Origin: an uncultured Oscillospiraceae bacterium
Lineage (GTDB): Bacteria > Bacillota > Clostridia > Oscillospirales > Acutalibacteraceae
Direction: 5' to 3'
Assembly (NCBI GenBank): GCA_905192745.1
Contig: CAJJLZ010000012.1
Location: forward strand, 1-64,000
Length of the DNA stretch: 64,000 nucleotides
Part shown: one piece after another, positions 7,341 to 15,360 of the stretch
Position numbering within the stretch: the first letter of the stretch is position 1
How the letters are laid out: each line of letters begins with the position of its first letter
Translations under genes and position numbers: made by a program
Notes under the pieces: generated by a model
What the model saw: the letters and a program-made list of their open reading frames with translations, nothing else
What the model was told of the DNA's origin: nothing
The model's database searches: none

Positions 7341-8681
7341 ATGAATTCCCATACCCTCTTTACAAAAACGCCGCCCCTGAAGCTGTTTTTCTTTGCCGCC
7401 GTCCCGGGCGCGGTCAGTATGCTGGCCTCCGCGCTGTATCAGTTGATTGACGGCGTTTTCGTCGGCCGTTTTCTGGGGGAGACCGCCTTTGCGGCGCTCA
7501 ATCTCGCCATGCCCTTCGTTATCATCAATTTTTCCCTTGCCGACCTGATCGGCGTGGGTTCTTCTGTGCCGATTTCGATCAGTCTTGGACAAAAGCAGGA
7601 GGAAAAGGCGAACAATATTTTCACCTGCGCCTGTCTGATGATCGTGGGCGCCGGCGTCCTGATTGGCGGCGCCCTGTTCGCTGCCGCGCCTCTGCTCATG
7701 CGCCTGATGGGGGCCGAAGGGGAGTTTGCCGCTCTGGCGGTACAATATCTGCGGGTTTACGCGCTGTGTTCCCCCGTTACGACCATTGTGTTCGCCACGG
7801 ATAACTATCTGCGTATCTGCGGAAAGATCCGCGGCAGTATGGTTCTGAATATCTTTATGTCGATTTTAAGCGCCGTGCTGGAGTTTGTGTTCCTGTTTGT
7901 GTTCCGCTGGGGAATCTGGGGAGCGGCGCTGGCTACCTGTCTCGGCATGAGCGTTTGCGCGGCGGTCGCTCTCGTTCCGTTTTTTCGGGGAACCATGCTG
8001 CTCCGTTTCTGCCGCCCCCGTTTCCGTTTCGATATGATTCGGCAGATTCTGGCCTCCGGCTGTCCGAATTTTCTGAACAATATCGCTGGACGGATTACCT
8101 CCATTCTGATGAATGTGCTCCTCGTTCGCTTTGGTGGGGAAGCCGCCGTTTCGGTTTACGGCATCCTGATGTATGCGGAAGGCTTTATTCAGCCGCTTTT
8201 ATACGGCATGTGCGATTCCCTCCAGCCGGCGGTCGGCTACAACTGGGGAGCCGGGCGGTTTTCCCGTGTGAAGGCGATTGAAAAATGCTGTTTTACCGCC
8301 AGCGCCCTCCTGTCTCTGGCGTCGGTGTTCGTTATTTTTGCCTTTCCCGCGCAGATTGCCGGCCTGTTTATGAAGGGAGCGGACGCCGGCTTTATGGAAA
8401 CGGCGGCCGGCGCTCTGAAGCTGTTCAGTTTTACTTACCTTACCCGATGGATTTCCTTCGCGACGCAGAGCTATATGCTGGCGATTGAAAAGCCGGTTCC
8501 GGCGTCGATCCTGTCTGTGTCCACCGCTCTGATTTTTCCGGTGTTGCTGATTTTCCTGCTTTGGCCGCTGGGGCTCACCGGCCTTTGGCTGAATTTTGCC
8601 GGAACGTCGGTGCTGGCCGCCGTTCTGGCTGTCGTGATCTTGCTGAGGTTTCGGAGCAAAAACAGGGAGGCGACGGAATAA
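7341..8681 (+). CDS. MATE family multidrug efflux transporter
   Basis: A 446-residue protein with about twelve membrane segments. Family features include PGAVSMLASALYQLIDGVFVGRFLGETAFAALNLAMP at the start and GPxI-like repeats in the second half (LYGMCDSLQPAVGYNWGAG). MATE pumps export cationic drugs or dyes against Na+ or H+. It follows the MarR gene after 15 bases and an AAAGGAACC site, so it belongs to the same transcript and is likely the regulated output. Confidence 0.9.
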   Translation: MNSHTLFTKTPPLKLFFFAAVPGAVSMLASALYQLIDGVFVGRFLGETAFAALNLAMPFVIINFSLADLIGVGSSVPISISLGQKQEEKANNIFTCACLMIVGAGVLIGGALFAAAPLLMRLMGAEGEFAALAVQYLRVYALCSPVTTIVFATDNYLRICGKIRGSMVLNIFMSILSAVLEFVFLFVFRWGIWGAALATCLGMSVCAAVALVPFFRGTMLLRFCRPRFRFDMIRQILASGCPNFLNNIAGRITSILMNVLLVRFGGEAAVSVYGILMYAEGFIQPLLYGMCDSLQPAVGYNWGAGRFSRVKAIEKCCFTASALLSLASVFVIFAFPAQIAGLFMKGADAGFMETAAGALKLFSFTYLTRWISFATQSYMLAIEKPVPASILSVSTALIFPVLLIFLLWPLGLTGLWLNFAGTSVLAAVLAVVILLRFRSKNREATE

Positions 8682-8696
8682 ACGCAAGCGTATATA

Positions 8697-8751
8697 CAAA
8701 AAGACCGGGCGGAGAGCGGCACAACGGCCGTGATCCCGCCGGGTCTTTTTG
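8697..8751. terminator. Bidirectional terminator
   Basis: AAAAGACCGGGCGG (from about 8698) pairs with CCGCCGGGTCTTTT with one mismatch and has A-tract and T-tract on its two sides. It can end the MATE transcript and, on the minus strand, the lysis-type cassette. Confidence 0.75.
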
Positions 8752-8757
8752 CTTATC

Positions 8758-9060
8758 CTATTCCGTCTTTCCCGCGCCCTGCAGCTTCCCAATGAGGTCG
8801 CTCACAAAATTGGCGCCGCGGGAGGCGAACAGCCCGGTCAGCAGGTTGCCGACCCACGGCCACGCGAACGTAACGCCCAGCGCGGAATAGAAATCCGCCC
8901 CCACCGCGAAGCAGAGCAGTACCGAAATCAGAACCGCCGAAAGCTGCGTGATCGCCGTTTTGGCTTCTCCGGCGATGATCGCCTTCCCGATACTCTTGCC
9001 GTATTCCACCAGCGCCTCCACCGTTACCGCCATCATCAGCACCAATACCACCATGTTCAT
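8758..9060 (-). CDS. Holin-like small membrane protein
   Basis: A 100-residue protein with two or three hydrophobic segments (about 1-15, 38-60 and 63-77) and a charged C-terminal tail. Size, topology and its place after a lysozyme gene fit a phage holin or a holin-like permeability protein. There is no diagnostic motif I recognise. Its ATG overlaps the previous stop as ATGA, so translation is coupled. It is the last gene of a three-gene unit ending at the terminator at 8697-8751. Confidence 0.55.
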   Translation of the reverse strand: MNMVVLVLMMAVTVEALVEYGKSIGKAIIAGEAKTAITQLSAVLISVLLCFAVGADFYSALGVTFAWPWVGNLLTGLFASRGANFVSDLIGKLQGAGKTE

Positions 9061-9293
9061 CCTCTATTGCTCCTTTCTTCATGCGCTTCCAAATCTGCCA
9101 CTCGATGGTTGATGACCTTGATCTGTTCTTCCACCACCGGCATCCGGCGGGCGTAGTTGTTGTGCTCGGCCACCCGGTTTTCCAACTGCTGAAGGCGGTA
9201 GTTGGTCAGCTTGGACGACACCAGCACCCCGCCGCCGCTGCCGATCAGCGTTCCCGCCAGCGCGAGCAGGGCGACGATGATTTCGGTATTCAT
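9057..9293 (-). CDS. Small membrane protein with coiled coil, phage lysis-type
   Basis: A 78-residue protein: one N-terminal membrane segment (about 4-26, with a GSGGG motif), then a predicted coiled coil (about 30-75; QQLENRVAEHNN, VEEQIKVINHRVADLEAHEE). It overlaps both neighbours through ATGA junctions. Comparable small proteins accompany endolysins in phages of Clostridia. Whether it is a holin partner or a spanin-like accessory is not decidable. The longer upstream open frame in this register is a shadow of the lysozyme gene. Confidence 0.6.
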   Translation of the reverse strand: MNTEIIVALLALAGTLIGSGGGVLVSSKLTNYRLQQLENRVAEHNNYARRMPVVEEQIKVINHRVADLEAHEERSNRG

Positions 9294-10414
9294 CAACCGA
9301 CCACCCCGCACTCTTCCGGCCGGACCCACCCCAGTCCGCCGATATGCACGCCGTAGGGGCGGCCCGGCAGATAACGGGTGACCTCGTACTCCCCGGACAC
9401 GGTTTTGCCCGCGCCGTCTCCGGTCGCCGTAGCGTGTACCCGGACGCCGCTGCACCGTACCCGCGCGCCGACGCGGAGGGCGGGCTTTGCGGGGCTGGCG
9501 GGTTCTGCGGGCTTTTCCGCCTCGGAAGGCGCACTCTCCGCGGGGACGGGCTTCCGGCATTTCGCCGATTCCAGCCAGCCCGAAGCGATATGCACCCCAT
9601 ACGCCCGGCCTTCGATCACCCGGTCCACCGTGAAGGTTCCATCCACGGTTTTGCCGGGATTGCCGCCGTAGCTGTCTCCGTACAGGCGTCCGGCGTACCG
9701 TACCGCGTCTCCGGCCTTCATCGCCGTGTCCGGCTCCGGTTCTGGCGCGGGTTCTGGCTCCGGCTCCGGTTTGCCCAGCCCGTTCAGACCCGCCGCCCGG
9801 ATAAGGGCCGGATAATCCACATAACAGACGTCCAGATCCACATTGCCCCGGAATCCCGCTACGCGGCCCTTGCTGCTGTGCTGCCACATCGTGAATTTGC
9901 CGGTGTAGGTCGGCTTATCGTTGTACTGCGCCAGCCATACGTCCGCGATCAGACGGGCGGATTCCAGATGATTGGTCAGCCAGTTTTTGTCCGCGTACAC
10001 CAGAGGATAATATCCGCCGGCCTTTATTTCGGTACAGAATGCGTTAACGATGTCGGTGCGCGCGGTTCTGCTCAGGCTGTTTGCCCGTCCGCCGTTTGAA
10101 TCGCTGATCCATTCGGTGTCGATCGCTACCGGATAAGCCAGCGTATGGCCGCTCAGCCGGTCCAGTACATACCGCGCTTCTTCCCGCGCCTCCGTCTCGC
10201 TGATCGCCTGACTGAAAAAGTATACGCCGCAGTCCACGCCCGCCGCTTCCGCTTCGCGGAGATTGTCCGCAAACCGGGCGTCTTCATAGATGGCTCCGCT
10301 GCCGTATCCGCGTCCGCCGACCCGGATCATGGCAAAGTCCACGCCGTCCGCCGCCGCCTTTTTCCATTCGATCTCGCCCTGAAATGTCGCCACATCAATG
10401 CCTTTGATTTCCAT
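9293..10414 (-). CDS. GH25 lysozyme with two C-terminal binding repeats
   Basis: A 373-residue muramidase. The GH25 domain (about 1-195) begins MEIKGIDVATFQGEIEW and has the catalytic pair in AIDTEW (Asp99, Glu101). A Pro-Glu linker (EPEPEPAPEPEPD) leads to two related repeats of about 60 residues, each with a GKTVDG/GKTVSG core and YGVHI, which look like SH3-type wall-binding modules. There is no signal peptide, as in phage endolysins that need a holin. The start at 10414 follows AAGGAGG; the longer upstream frame has no support. It hydrolyses the MurNAc-GlcNAc bond of peptidoglycan. Confidence 0.87.
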   Translation of the reverse strand: MEIKGIDVATFQGEIEWKKAAADGVDFAMIRVGGRGYGSGAIYEDARFADNLREAEAAGVDCGVYFFSQAISETEAREEARYVLDRLSGHTLAYPVAIDTEWISDSNGGRANSLSRTARTDIVNAFCTEIKAGGYYPLVYADKNWLTNHLESARLIADVWLAQYNDKPTYTGKFTMWQHSSKGRVAGFRGNVDLDVCYVDYPALIRAAGLNGLGKPEPEPEPAPEPEPDTAMKAGDAVRYAGRLYGDSYGGNPGKTVDGTFTVDRVIEGRAYGVHIASGWLESAKCRKPVPAESAPSEAEKPAEPASPAKPALRVGARVRCSGVRVHATATGDGAGKTVSGEYEVTRYLPGRPYGVHIGGLGWVRPEECGVVG

Positions 10415-10710
10415 GCTTTTGTCCTCCTTTTTATTTTTGTGGTTCCTTTGATTGGGAAGGATACGCTTTTCCGGCAGCGTCGCCCCGGCGGCGGACGACG
10501 GGATACCGGAAGCCTCCCAATAATAAGGAGTGCGCCGGCATCCCTTTTGTAAACCTGTTTCTGAAGAAATGGAAAAACGGGAGAGGATTCTTCCGGGAAG
10601 CAGAAAAGCGCAGAGAAAATGCGGGGAAAGGAGATCGGTCTCTCTACGCCCGGTATTCCGTCCCCGGGCGGACGCGGGAAGACACCGAAACGCCGAAAGA
10701 AAAAATTTAC
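10415..10710. other. Intergenic region between lysozyme and feo operon
   Basis: About 300 bases with no credible gene on either strand. It must hold the promoter of the minus-strand lysozyme unit; TATTAT-like boxes are present near 10530, but I found no well-spaced -35. The lysozyme ribosome binding site lies directly before its start. Confidence 0.4.
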
Positions 10711-10795
10711 TTGACAAATCGGTTAGTCTGCGCTAATATTGTATCGGTTAGGAAAAGCTAACCTATATTTACAGCTTGCAGTTAGTCTAAACTTA
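10711..10795 (+). promoter_or_regulatory. feo promoter with three DtxR/IdeR-type operators
   Basis: TTGACA (10711-10716), 17 bases and TAATAT (10734-10739) form the promoter. Three TTAG-N6-C(T)TAA sites follow: TTAGTCTGCGCTAA (10723-10736, covering the -10), GGTTAGGAAAAGCTAACC (10746-10763) and TTAGTCTAAACTTA (10782-10795). The pattern fits the metal-dependent DtxR/IdeR/MntR family rather than a Fur box, so iron-replete repression is expected. The identity of the repressor is inference. Confidence 0.7.
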
Positions 10796-10816
10796 CTGCG
10801 GAACGAAGGTGTGAAA

Positions 10817-11029
10817 ATGATGCCGTTGACGCTTGCCAATGTTGGGGAAGAAACGGTGATCCGGAAAGTAGGCGGCAAGCCGGAAGTACGGGCGCATCTG
10901 GAAAATCTGGGCTTTGTCGTCGGCGGGAACGTCACGGTGATTTCCGCCATTGGCGGAAATCTTATCGTGAACGTGAAGGAATCCCGGGTGGCTGTCAGCC
11001 GGGAAATGGCCGGAAAAATCATGGTCTGA
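10817..11029 (+). CDS. feoA: FeoA-like ferrous iron transport protein
   Basis: A 70-residue SH3-fold FeoA domain: MPLTLANVGEETVIRKVGG, HLENLGFVVGGNVTVIS and NLIVNVKESRVAVSREMAGKIMV match the family core. FeoA works on the cytoplasmic side with FeoB. The start at 10817 (double Met) is taken instead of the 10739 alternative, which would run through the operators. It is the first of two FeoA genes in the operon. Confidence 0.88.
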   Translation: MMPLTLANVGEETVIRKVGGKPEVRAHLENLGFVVGGNVTVISAIGGNLIVNVKESRVAVSREMAGKIMV

Positions 11030-11087
11030 CAGAGTTTTTCAAGGGCCATTCCGGCGCGCAGAGCGTAACAGGTGAGGAGGAAACAGC

Positions 11088-11309
11088 ATGAAAACGTTAA
11101 GACAGGCAAAGATCGGCGATACGGTGACGGTCGTAAAGCTTCACGGTGAAGGCGCGGTTCGCCGCCGGATTATGGACATGGGCGTTACCAAGGGCACGGA
11201 GGTTCATGTGCGGAAGGTTGCGCCTCTGGGCGATCCGGTGGAAGTGACCGTGCGGGGATATGAGCTGTCTATCCGCAAGGGAGACGCGGAAATGATCGAG
11301 GTGGAATAA
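11088..11309 (+). CDS. feoA: FeoA-like ferrous iron transport protein, second copy
   Basis: A 73-residue FeoA domain: GDTVTVVKLHGEGAVRRRIMDMGVTKGTEVHVRKVAPLGDPVEVTVRGYELSIRK is split here only by eye into strand motifs but matches closely, including MGVTKG and APLGDP. A GGTGAGGAGG site lies just before the ATG. It is more canonical than the first FeoA, which has diverged. Two different FeoA proteins before FeoB are common in Clostridia and suggest a heteromeric accessory unit. Confidence 0.9.
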   Translation: MKTLRQAKIGDTVTVVKLHGEGAVRRRIMDMGVTKGTEVHVRKVAPLGDPVEVTVRGYELSIRKGDAEMIEVE

Positions 11310-11329
11310 GGCGCTTCCGGTGAAATGGG

Positions 11330-11370
11330 GAGCCGGCGGTAGCTCAAAACGGCGGCCCCGCTTTTTTCGG
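11330..11370 (+). terminator. Possible attenuating hairpin before feoB
   Basis: GGGGAGCCGGCGG (about 11326-11338) can pair imperfectly with CGGCGGCCCC (about 11350-11360), followed by GCTTTTTTC. It lies between feoA2 and feoB and could reduce read-through. The stem is interrupted. Confidence 0.4.
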
Positions 11371-11378
11371 CGGAGGAG

Positions 11379-11392
11379 TTAGCCTTCGCTAA
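11379..11392 (+). promoter_or_regulatory. Fourth DtxR-type operator, before feoB
   Basis: TTAGCCTTCGCTAA repeats the TTAG-N6-CTAA pattern of the feo promoter, 28 bases before the feoB start. I see no good promoter beside it, so it may act as a roadblock or mark a weak internal promoter. Confidence 0.55.
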
Positions 11393-11419
11393 TTCATAAG
11401 GGAAAGGAAAGAACGCGGC

Positions 11420-13831
11420 ATGGATATCCGAATCGCCCTTGCGGGCAACCCGAACAGCGGGAAAACTACCCTGTTCAACGCACTGACCGGCGCCAACCAG
11501 TTTGTGGGGAACTGGCCGGGCGTTACGGTGGAGAAAAAGGAAGGCCGGCTGAAAAAGCACGACAATGTGATTATTATGGACCTTCCCGGCATCTATTCGC
11601 TCTCCCCCTATACGCTGGAGGAGGTTGTGGCGAGAAACTATCTGGTCGGCCAGCGCCCCGACGCCATTCTGAACATCATCGACGGCACCAATCTGGAGCG
11701 AAACCTTTATCTGACCACCCAGCTCACCGAGCTGGGCATTCCGGTAGTGGTCGCTGTCAATATGATGGATGTGGTAAAGAAAAACGGGGATCGGATCGAG
11801 GTGGGGGAGCTTTCCCGCGAGCTGGGCTGCCCGGTGGTCGAGATTTCCGCGCTGAAGGGAACCGGTGTGATGGAGGCCGCGGAGGAAGCCGTCCGCGCCG
11901 CCTCCGGCAGCAAGACCGTCCCGCAGCATCGCTTCAGCGGCCCGGTGGAGCACGCCATCGCCCACATTGAAGAAGCGGCGGTACATACTCTGCCGGCTGA
12001 GCAGCAGCGCTGGTACGCCATCAAGATTTTTGAACGGGACGAAAAGGTGCTGGAGCAGCTCAAGCTGGATTCGCCGGTGCTGAACCATATCGAGCAGGAT
12101 ATCCTCGCCGCCGAGCAGGAACAGGACGACGATGCGGAAAGCATCATCACTAACGAGAGGTATCTCTATATCGCGTCGATTATTCGGAGCTGTTACCATA
12201 AGAAGAACAAAGGGAAACTCTCCGCTTCGGATAAGATCGACAGGGTTGTGACCAACCGGTGGCTGGCTCTGCCGATTTTTGCGGTGGTAATGTTCGTGGT
12301 TTATTTCGTTTCCGTTACCACCGTCGGCACCTGGGCGACCGACTGGGCGAACGACGGCGTGTTTGGGGATGGCTGGCACCTGTTCGGGATCGGCAGCGCC
12401 TCCTATGAAGAAGCGAGCGAGGCGTACGTCGAACCCGGGGCGGTTGTGGAGGCTTTCGAAGCGGCCGCGGAAAGGGCGGGCCTCCCGCCCGACGCGGCAA
12501 CCGACCTGACGGCCACCGCCGTCCTGTACGACGACGACGGAAATGTGGAGAAGGAAATTCCCGTGACGTATGCTTCCTATCAGGAGGCCGCCGCTGTTGA
12601 AGAGCCGGATCCTGCGGAATACGGCGTATGGGTTCCCGGCATCCCGGTTCTTGTGGAGGGCGGACTGGATGCGATCCACTGCGCCGACTGGCTGAAGGGC
12701 CTGATTCTGGAAGGCATTGTCGGCGGCGTGGGCGCGGTGCTGGGCTTTGTACCCCAGATGCTGGTGCTCTTCCTTTTCCTCGCCTTTCTGGAAAGCTGCG
12801 GCTATATGGCGCGTATCGCGTTCGTCATGGACCGGATTTTCCGGAAGTTCGGCCTGTCGGGCAAGTCCTTTATCCCGATGCTGATCGGCACCGGCTGCGG
12901 CGTTCCCGGCATTATGGCCTCCCGAACAATTGAAAACGACCGCGACCGGAAAATGACCATTATGACCACCACCTTTATCCCTTGTGGGGCGAAGCTCCCG
13001 ATCATCGCCCTGATCGCCGGCGCGCTGTTCGGCGGTGCGTGGTGGGTGGCCCCCAGCGCGTATTTTGTGGGGATTGCCGCCATTATCGTTTCGGGCATCA
13101 TGCTGAAAAAGACCAGAATGTTTGCCGGCGACCCCGCGCCCTTCGTCATGGAGCTCCCGGCATACCGCTGGCCGACGGTGGGAAATGTGCTCCGCTCCAT
13201 GTGGGAGCGCGGCTGGTCCTTTATCAAGAAGGCCGGTACGATTATCCTGCTTTCCGCGATTATCCTCTGGTTTCTGCAGGCGTTCGGTTTTGAAAACGGC
13301 AGCTTCGGGATGGTGGAGGACCTTAATAATTCCGTTCTTGCCACGATCGGCAGCGCGATCGCCTGGATTTTCATCCCGCTCGGCTGGGGGCATTGGCAAG
13401 GCGCGGTGGCAACCATCACCGGCCTGATTGCCAAGGAAAATGTGGTCGGCACTTTCGGCGTGCTCTTCGGCGGATTCGAAGAGGTGGCGGAAAACGGCTG
13501 GCAGATCTGGGTGAATATGCGCGAGGTGTTTTCGCCGCTCGCCGCCTATTCTTTCCTGATCTTCAACCTTCTGTGCGCCCCCTGCTTCGCCGCGATGGGC
13601 GCGATCAAGAGGGAAATGAACAGCGCCAGATGGACCCTTTTCGCTATCGGCTACCAGTGTGTGTTCGCGTATGCGATCGCCTTGATCGTGTATCAACTGG
13701 GCATGCTGTTTACCGGCCACGGCAACGCGATGGGCGCGGCCGCCGCCTTCCTTGTCCTTGCTTTCCTTCTGTTCATGCTCTTCCGTCCCTATAAGGAGAG
13801 TCAGGGCCTGAAAGCAAAAGTAAAAGCCTGA
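11420..13831 (+). CDS. feoB: Ferrous iron transporter FeoB
   Basis: An 803-residue Fe2+ transporter. The N-terminal GTPase domain shows G1 GNPNSGKT (9-16), G3 DLPG and G4 NMMD, followed by the GDI-like helical part. The membrane domain (from about 275) contains two Gate-type motifs with conserved cysteines, LIGTGCGVPGIMASRT and FNLLCAPCFAAMGAI. A stretch of about 85 acidic residues (about 310-400) is inserted between the first two membrane segments, on the outer side. It is co-transcribed with the feoA genes. Confidence 0.95.
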   Translation: MDIRIALAGNPNSGKTTLFNALTGANQFVGNWPGVTVEKKEGRLKKHDNVIIMDLPGIYSLSPYTLEEVVARNYLVGQRPDAILNIIDGTNLERNLYLTTQLTELGIPVVVAVNMMDVVKKNGDRIEVGELSRELGCPVVEISALKGTGVMEAAEEAVRAASGSKTVPQHRFSGPVEHAIAHIEEAAVHTLPAEQQRWYAIKIFERDEKVLEQLKLDSPVLNHIEQDILAAEQEQDDDAESIITNERYLYIASIIRSCYHKKNKGKLSASDKIDRVVTNRWLALPIFAVVMFVVYFVSVTTVGTWATDWANDGVFGDGWHLFGIGSASYEEASEAYVEPGAVVEAFEAAAERAGLPPDAATDLTATAVLYDDDGNVEKEIPVTYASYQEAAAVEEPDPAEYGVWVPGIPVLVEGGLDAIHCADWLKGLILEGIVGGVGAVLGFVPQMLVLFLFLAFLESCGYMARIAFVMDRIFRKFGLSGKSFIPMLIGTGCGVPGIMASRTIENDRDRKMTIMTTTFIPCGAKLPIIALIAGALFGGAWWVAPSAYFVGIAAIIVSGIMLKKTRMFAGDPAPFVMELPAYRWPTVGNVLRSMWERGWSFIKKAGTIILLSAIILWFLQAFGFENGSFGMVEDLNNSVLATIGSAIAWIFIPLGWGHWQGAVATITGLIAKENVVGTFGVLFGGFEEVAENGWQIWVNMREVFSPLAAYSFLIFNLLCAPCFAAMGAIKREMNSARWTLFAIGYQCVFAYAIALIVYQLGMLFTGHGNAMGAAAAFLVLAFLLFMLFRPYKESQGLKAKVKA

Positions 13832-13873
13832 ACCGAAAAATCGACGCGTTGTTCCTGAAAGGGGGAATCCGTC

Positions 13874-14077
13874 ATGCTGGAATTTCTAACGGCGAACGGG
13901 GGGACGCTCCTGATCGGAGCGCTTATAGCGGCGGCTGTCGTCCTGATTCTTCTCAAGCTGCGCCGTGATAAAAGAAAGGGCCGTTCCTCCTGCGGCTGCG
14001 GCTGTGTAAACTGCCCCTCCGCCGGGATGTGTCACGGCGGCACGGAGCAGCCGAAGAAAAAGGGAGATCAGCCCTGA
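13874..14077 (+). CDS. FeoB-associated Cys-rich membrane protein
   Basis: A 67-residue protein with one N-terminal membrane segment (about 10-28), a basic stretch (LRRDKRKGR) and a Cys cluster, SCGCGCVNCPSAGMCHGG, with five Cys and one His. Such proteins follow feoB in many Clostridia and are thought to help in metal handling or to connect with FeoB. Located 42 bases after feoB with a GAAAGGGGG site. Confidence 0.85.
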   Translation: MLEFLTANGGTLLIGALIAAAVVLILLKLRRDKRKGRSSCGCGCVNCPSAGMCHGGTEQPKKKGDQP

Positions 14078-14107
14078 ACAGGATGCAGTGAGGAATCCGA
14101 CTATATG

Positions 14108-14145
14108 AAAAATCCCGCCCCGGAGAAATCCGGGGCGGGATTTTT
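14108..14145. terminator. Bidirectional terminator
   Basis: AAAAATCCCGCCCCGGA, gaaa loop, TCCGGGGCGGGATTTTT: a perfect 17-base stem with tracts on both sides. It ends feo on the plus strand and the glycan operon on the minus strand. Confidence 0.92.
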
Positions 14146-14162
14146 GAAATGCGGAGGAACGG

Positions 14163-15284
14163 TCAGCGTGTGCTGTCGAAGCGCCGCACCACGTCGTGCA
14201 TGAAGTCGAAGGACTCCTCCATTTCCGCCACCAGCTTGAACTGGGTGCGGCAGCGGTCGAGATTGTGACCCTCGCGGTGAATCTTGAAGTAGGTGTCCCC
14301 CTCCAGATGGTCGGTGAGGAAGCGGATGCCGCATTCCAGCGTCATCAGCTTGGCGCCCCAGGGGAGGTATTCCTTCTCCATTGGGGTAAGCGCCTCGCCG
14401 GCCGCGCCGAGGTACGCCTCGGTATAGGCGGTGTACAGCGCCCGGTCAAAATGTACCTTGTCGAGATCCCGCTCGTCCTCGGCGGCGGTGGTCGCGCCGA
14501 AGCGGATGGAATCGCCGTAATCATTCAGAACCAGTCCCGGCATAATGGTGTCGAGATCGATCACGCAGAGCCCTTCGCCGGTTTCCCCATCCAGGATGAT
14601 GTTATTCAGCTTGGTATCGTTGTGGGTCACCCGCAGGGGGAGCTTTCCGGCTTCCAGCAGGTCCATCAGCACGGCACAGTCGGCCTCCCGGTCCAGTACG
14701 AACTGGATTTCCGGCTGTACGTCCTTCGCCCGGCCGAGCGGATCGGCCGCCAGCGCCGCCTTGAAGTTCTTCAGGCGGTTGCGGGTGTCGTGGAATTTCT
14801 CAATGGTTTCATACAGCGTGTCGGCGGGGTAATCCTCCAGCAGACGGAGGAAGCGGCCGAAGCTGCGGCCCGCCGCGGCAAACTGCGAGGGGGTCTCGGC
14901 CGCCTGCAGGCAGTAGCCGCCCTCGATGAAGGGATAACAGCGCCACGCGCCGCCCTCGGAATCGGTATAATACAGTTTCCCGTCCCGGGTGGGAAGGACG
15001 TTCAGGGTCTCCCGCTCCGGATCGCCGCCCGCGGCAGCGATCTTTTTCCGAAGGAAAGCCGTTACCCCCTGAATGTTGGCCATGAGCTGATCGGGATTTT
15101 TAAAGATCGAGGTGTTGATCCGCTGCAGGATAAAGCGGCGGGGGCTGCCGTCCGGCAGTTGGACATAGGCGGCGAAGGTATCGTTGATATGGCCTTGGCC
15201 GTACCGTACCGCACCGGCGACCTCTCCGCCGAAATCAAAGGCGGCGAATACGTCCGCCGTGGGGCGGACCGTATTGGTGGACAT
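14163..15284 (-). CDS. nahK: N-acetylhexosamine 1-kinase (NahK-like)
   Basis: A 373-residue kinase of the aminoglycoside-phosphotransferase fold. The catalytic loop is HNDTKLNNI (221-229) and the metal-binding motif IDLDT (242-246). The N-terminal GHINDTF and the CVIDLDTIMPG region match NahK of the lacto-N-biose pathway. It would phosphorylate GlcNAc or GalNAc at C1 after the upstream GH112 phosphorylase has released them. It is the last gene of the glycan operon, 76 bases after the nucleotidyltransferase. Substrate preference is not visible in sequence. Confidence 0.85.
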   Translation of the reverse strand: MSTNTVRPTADVFAAFDFGGEVAGAVRYGQGHINDTFAAYVQLPDGSPRRFILQRINTSIFKNPDQLMANIQGVTAFLRKKIAAAGGDPERETLNVLPTRDGKLYYTDSEGGAWRCYPFIEGGYCLQAAETPSQFAAAGRSFGRFLRLLEDYPADTLYETIEKFHDTRNRLKNFKAALAADPLGRAKDVQPEIQFVLDREADCAVLMDLLEAGKLPLRVTHNDTKLNNIILDGETGEGLCVIDLDTIMPGLVLNDYGDSIRFGATTAAEDERDLDKVHFDRALYTAYTEAYLGAAGEALTPMEKEYLPWGAKLMTLECGIRFLTDHLEGDTYFKIHREGHNLDRCRTQFKLVAEMEESFDFMHDVVRRFDSTR

Positions 15285-15360
15285 AATTCATCAACCTTTC
15301 TCTATGTGCATGACATGCGCATAGCGCATGTTGACGCGTCGCGCATGTTGGCACGTCGTG
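15285..15360 (-). repeat. Short palindromic spacer
   Basis: The 76-base gap contains ATGCGC-ata-GCGCAT and repeated GCGCATGTTG units (about 15316-15350). It may stabilise or process the messenger RNA between the nucleotidyltransferase and nahK. No T-tract is present. Confidence 0.35.

Noticed and set aside
8758..10414. Intact prophage
   Set aside because: Only lysis-type genes are found; there is no integrase, portal, terminase, capsid or tail gene in the window.
11204..13720. An 838-residue minus-strand frame opposite feoB
   Set aside because: Its His/Gly/Arg-rich composition is the mirror of the feoB coding bias, and it has no ribosome binding site.
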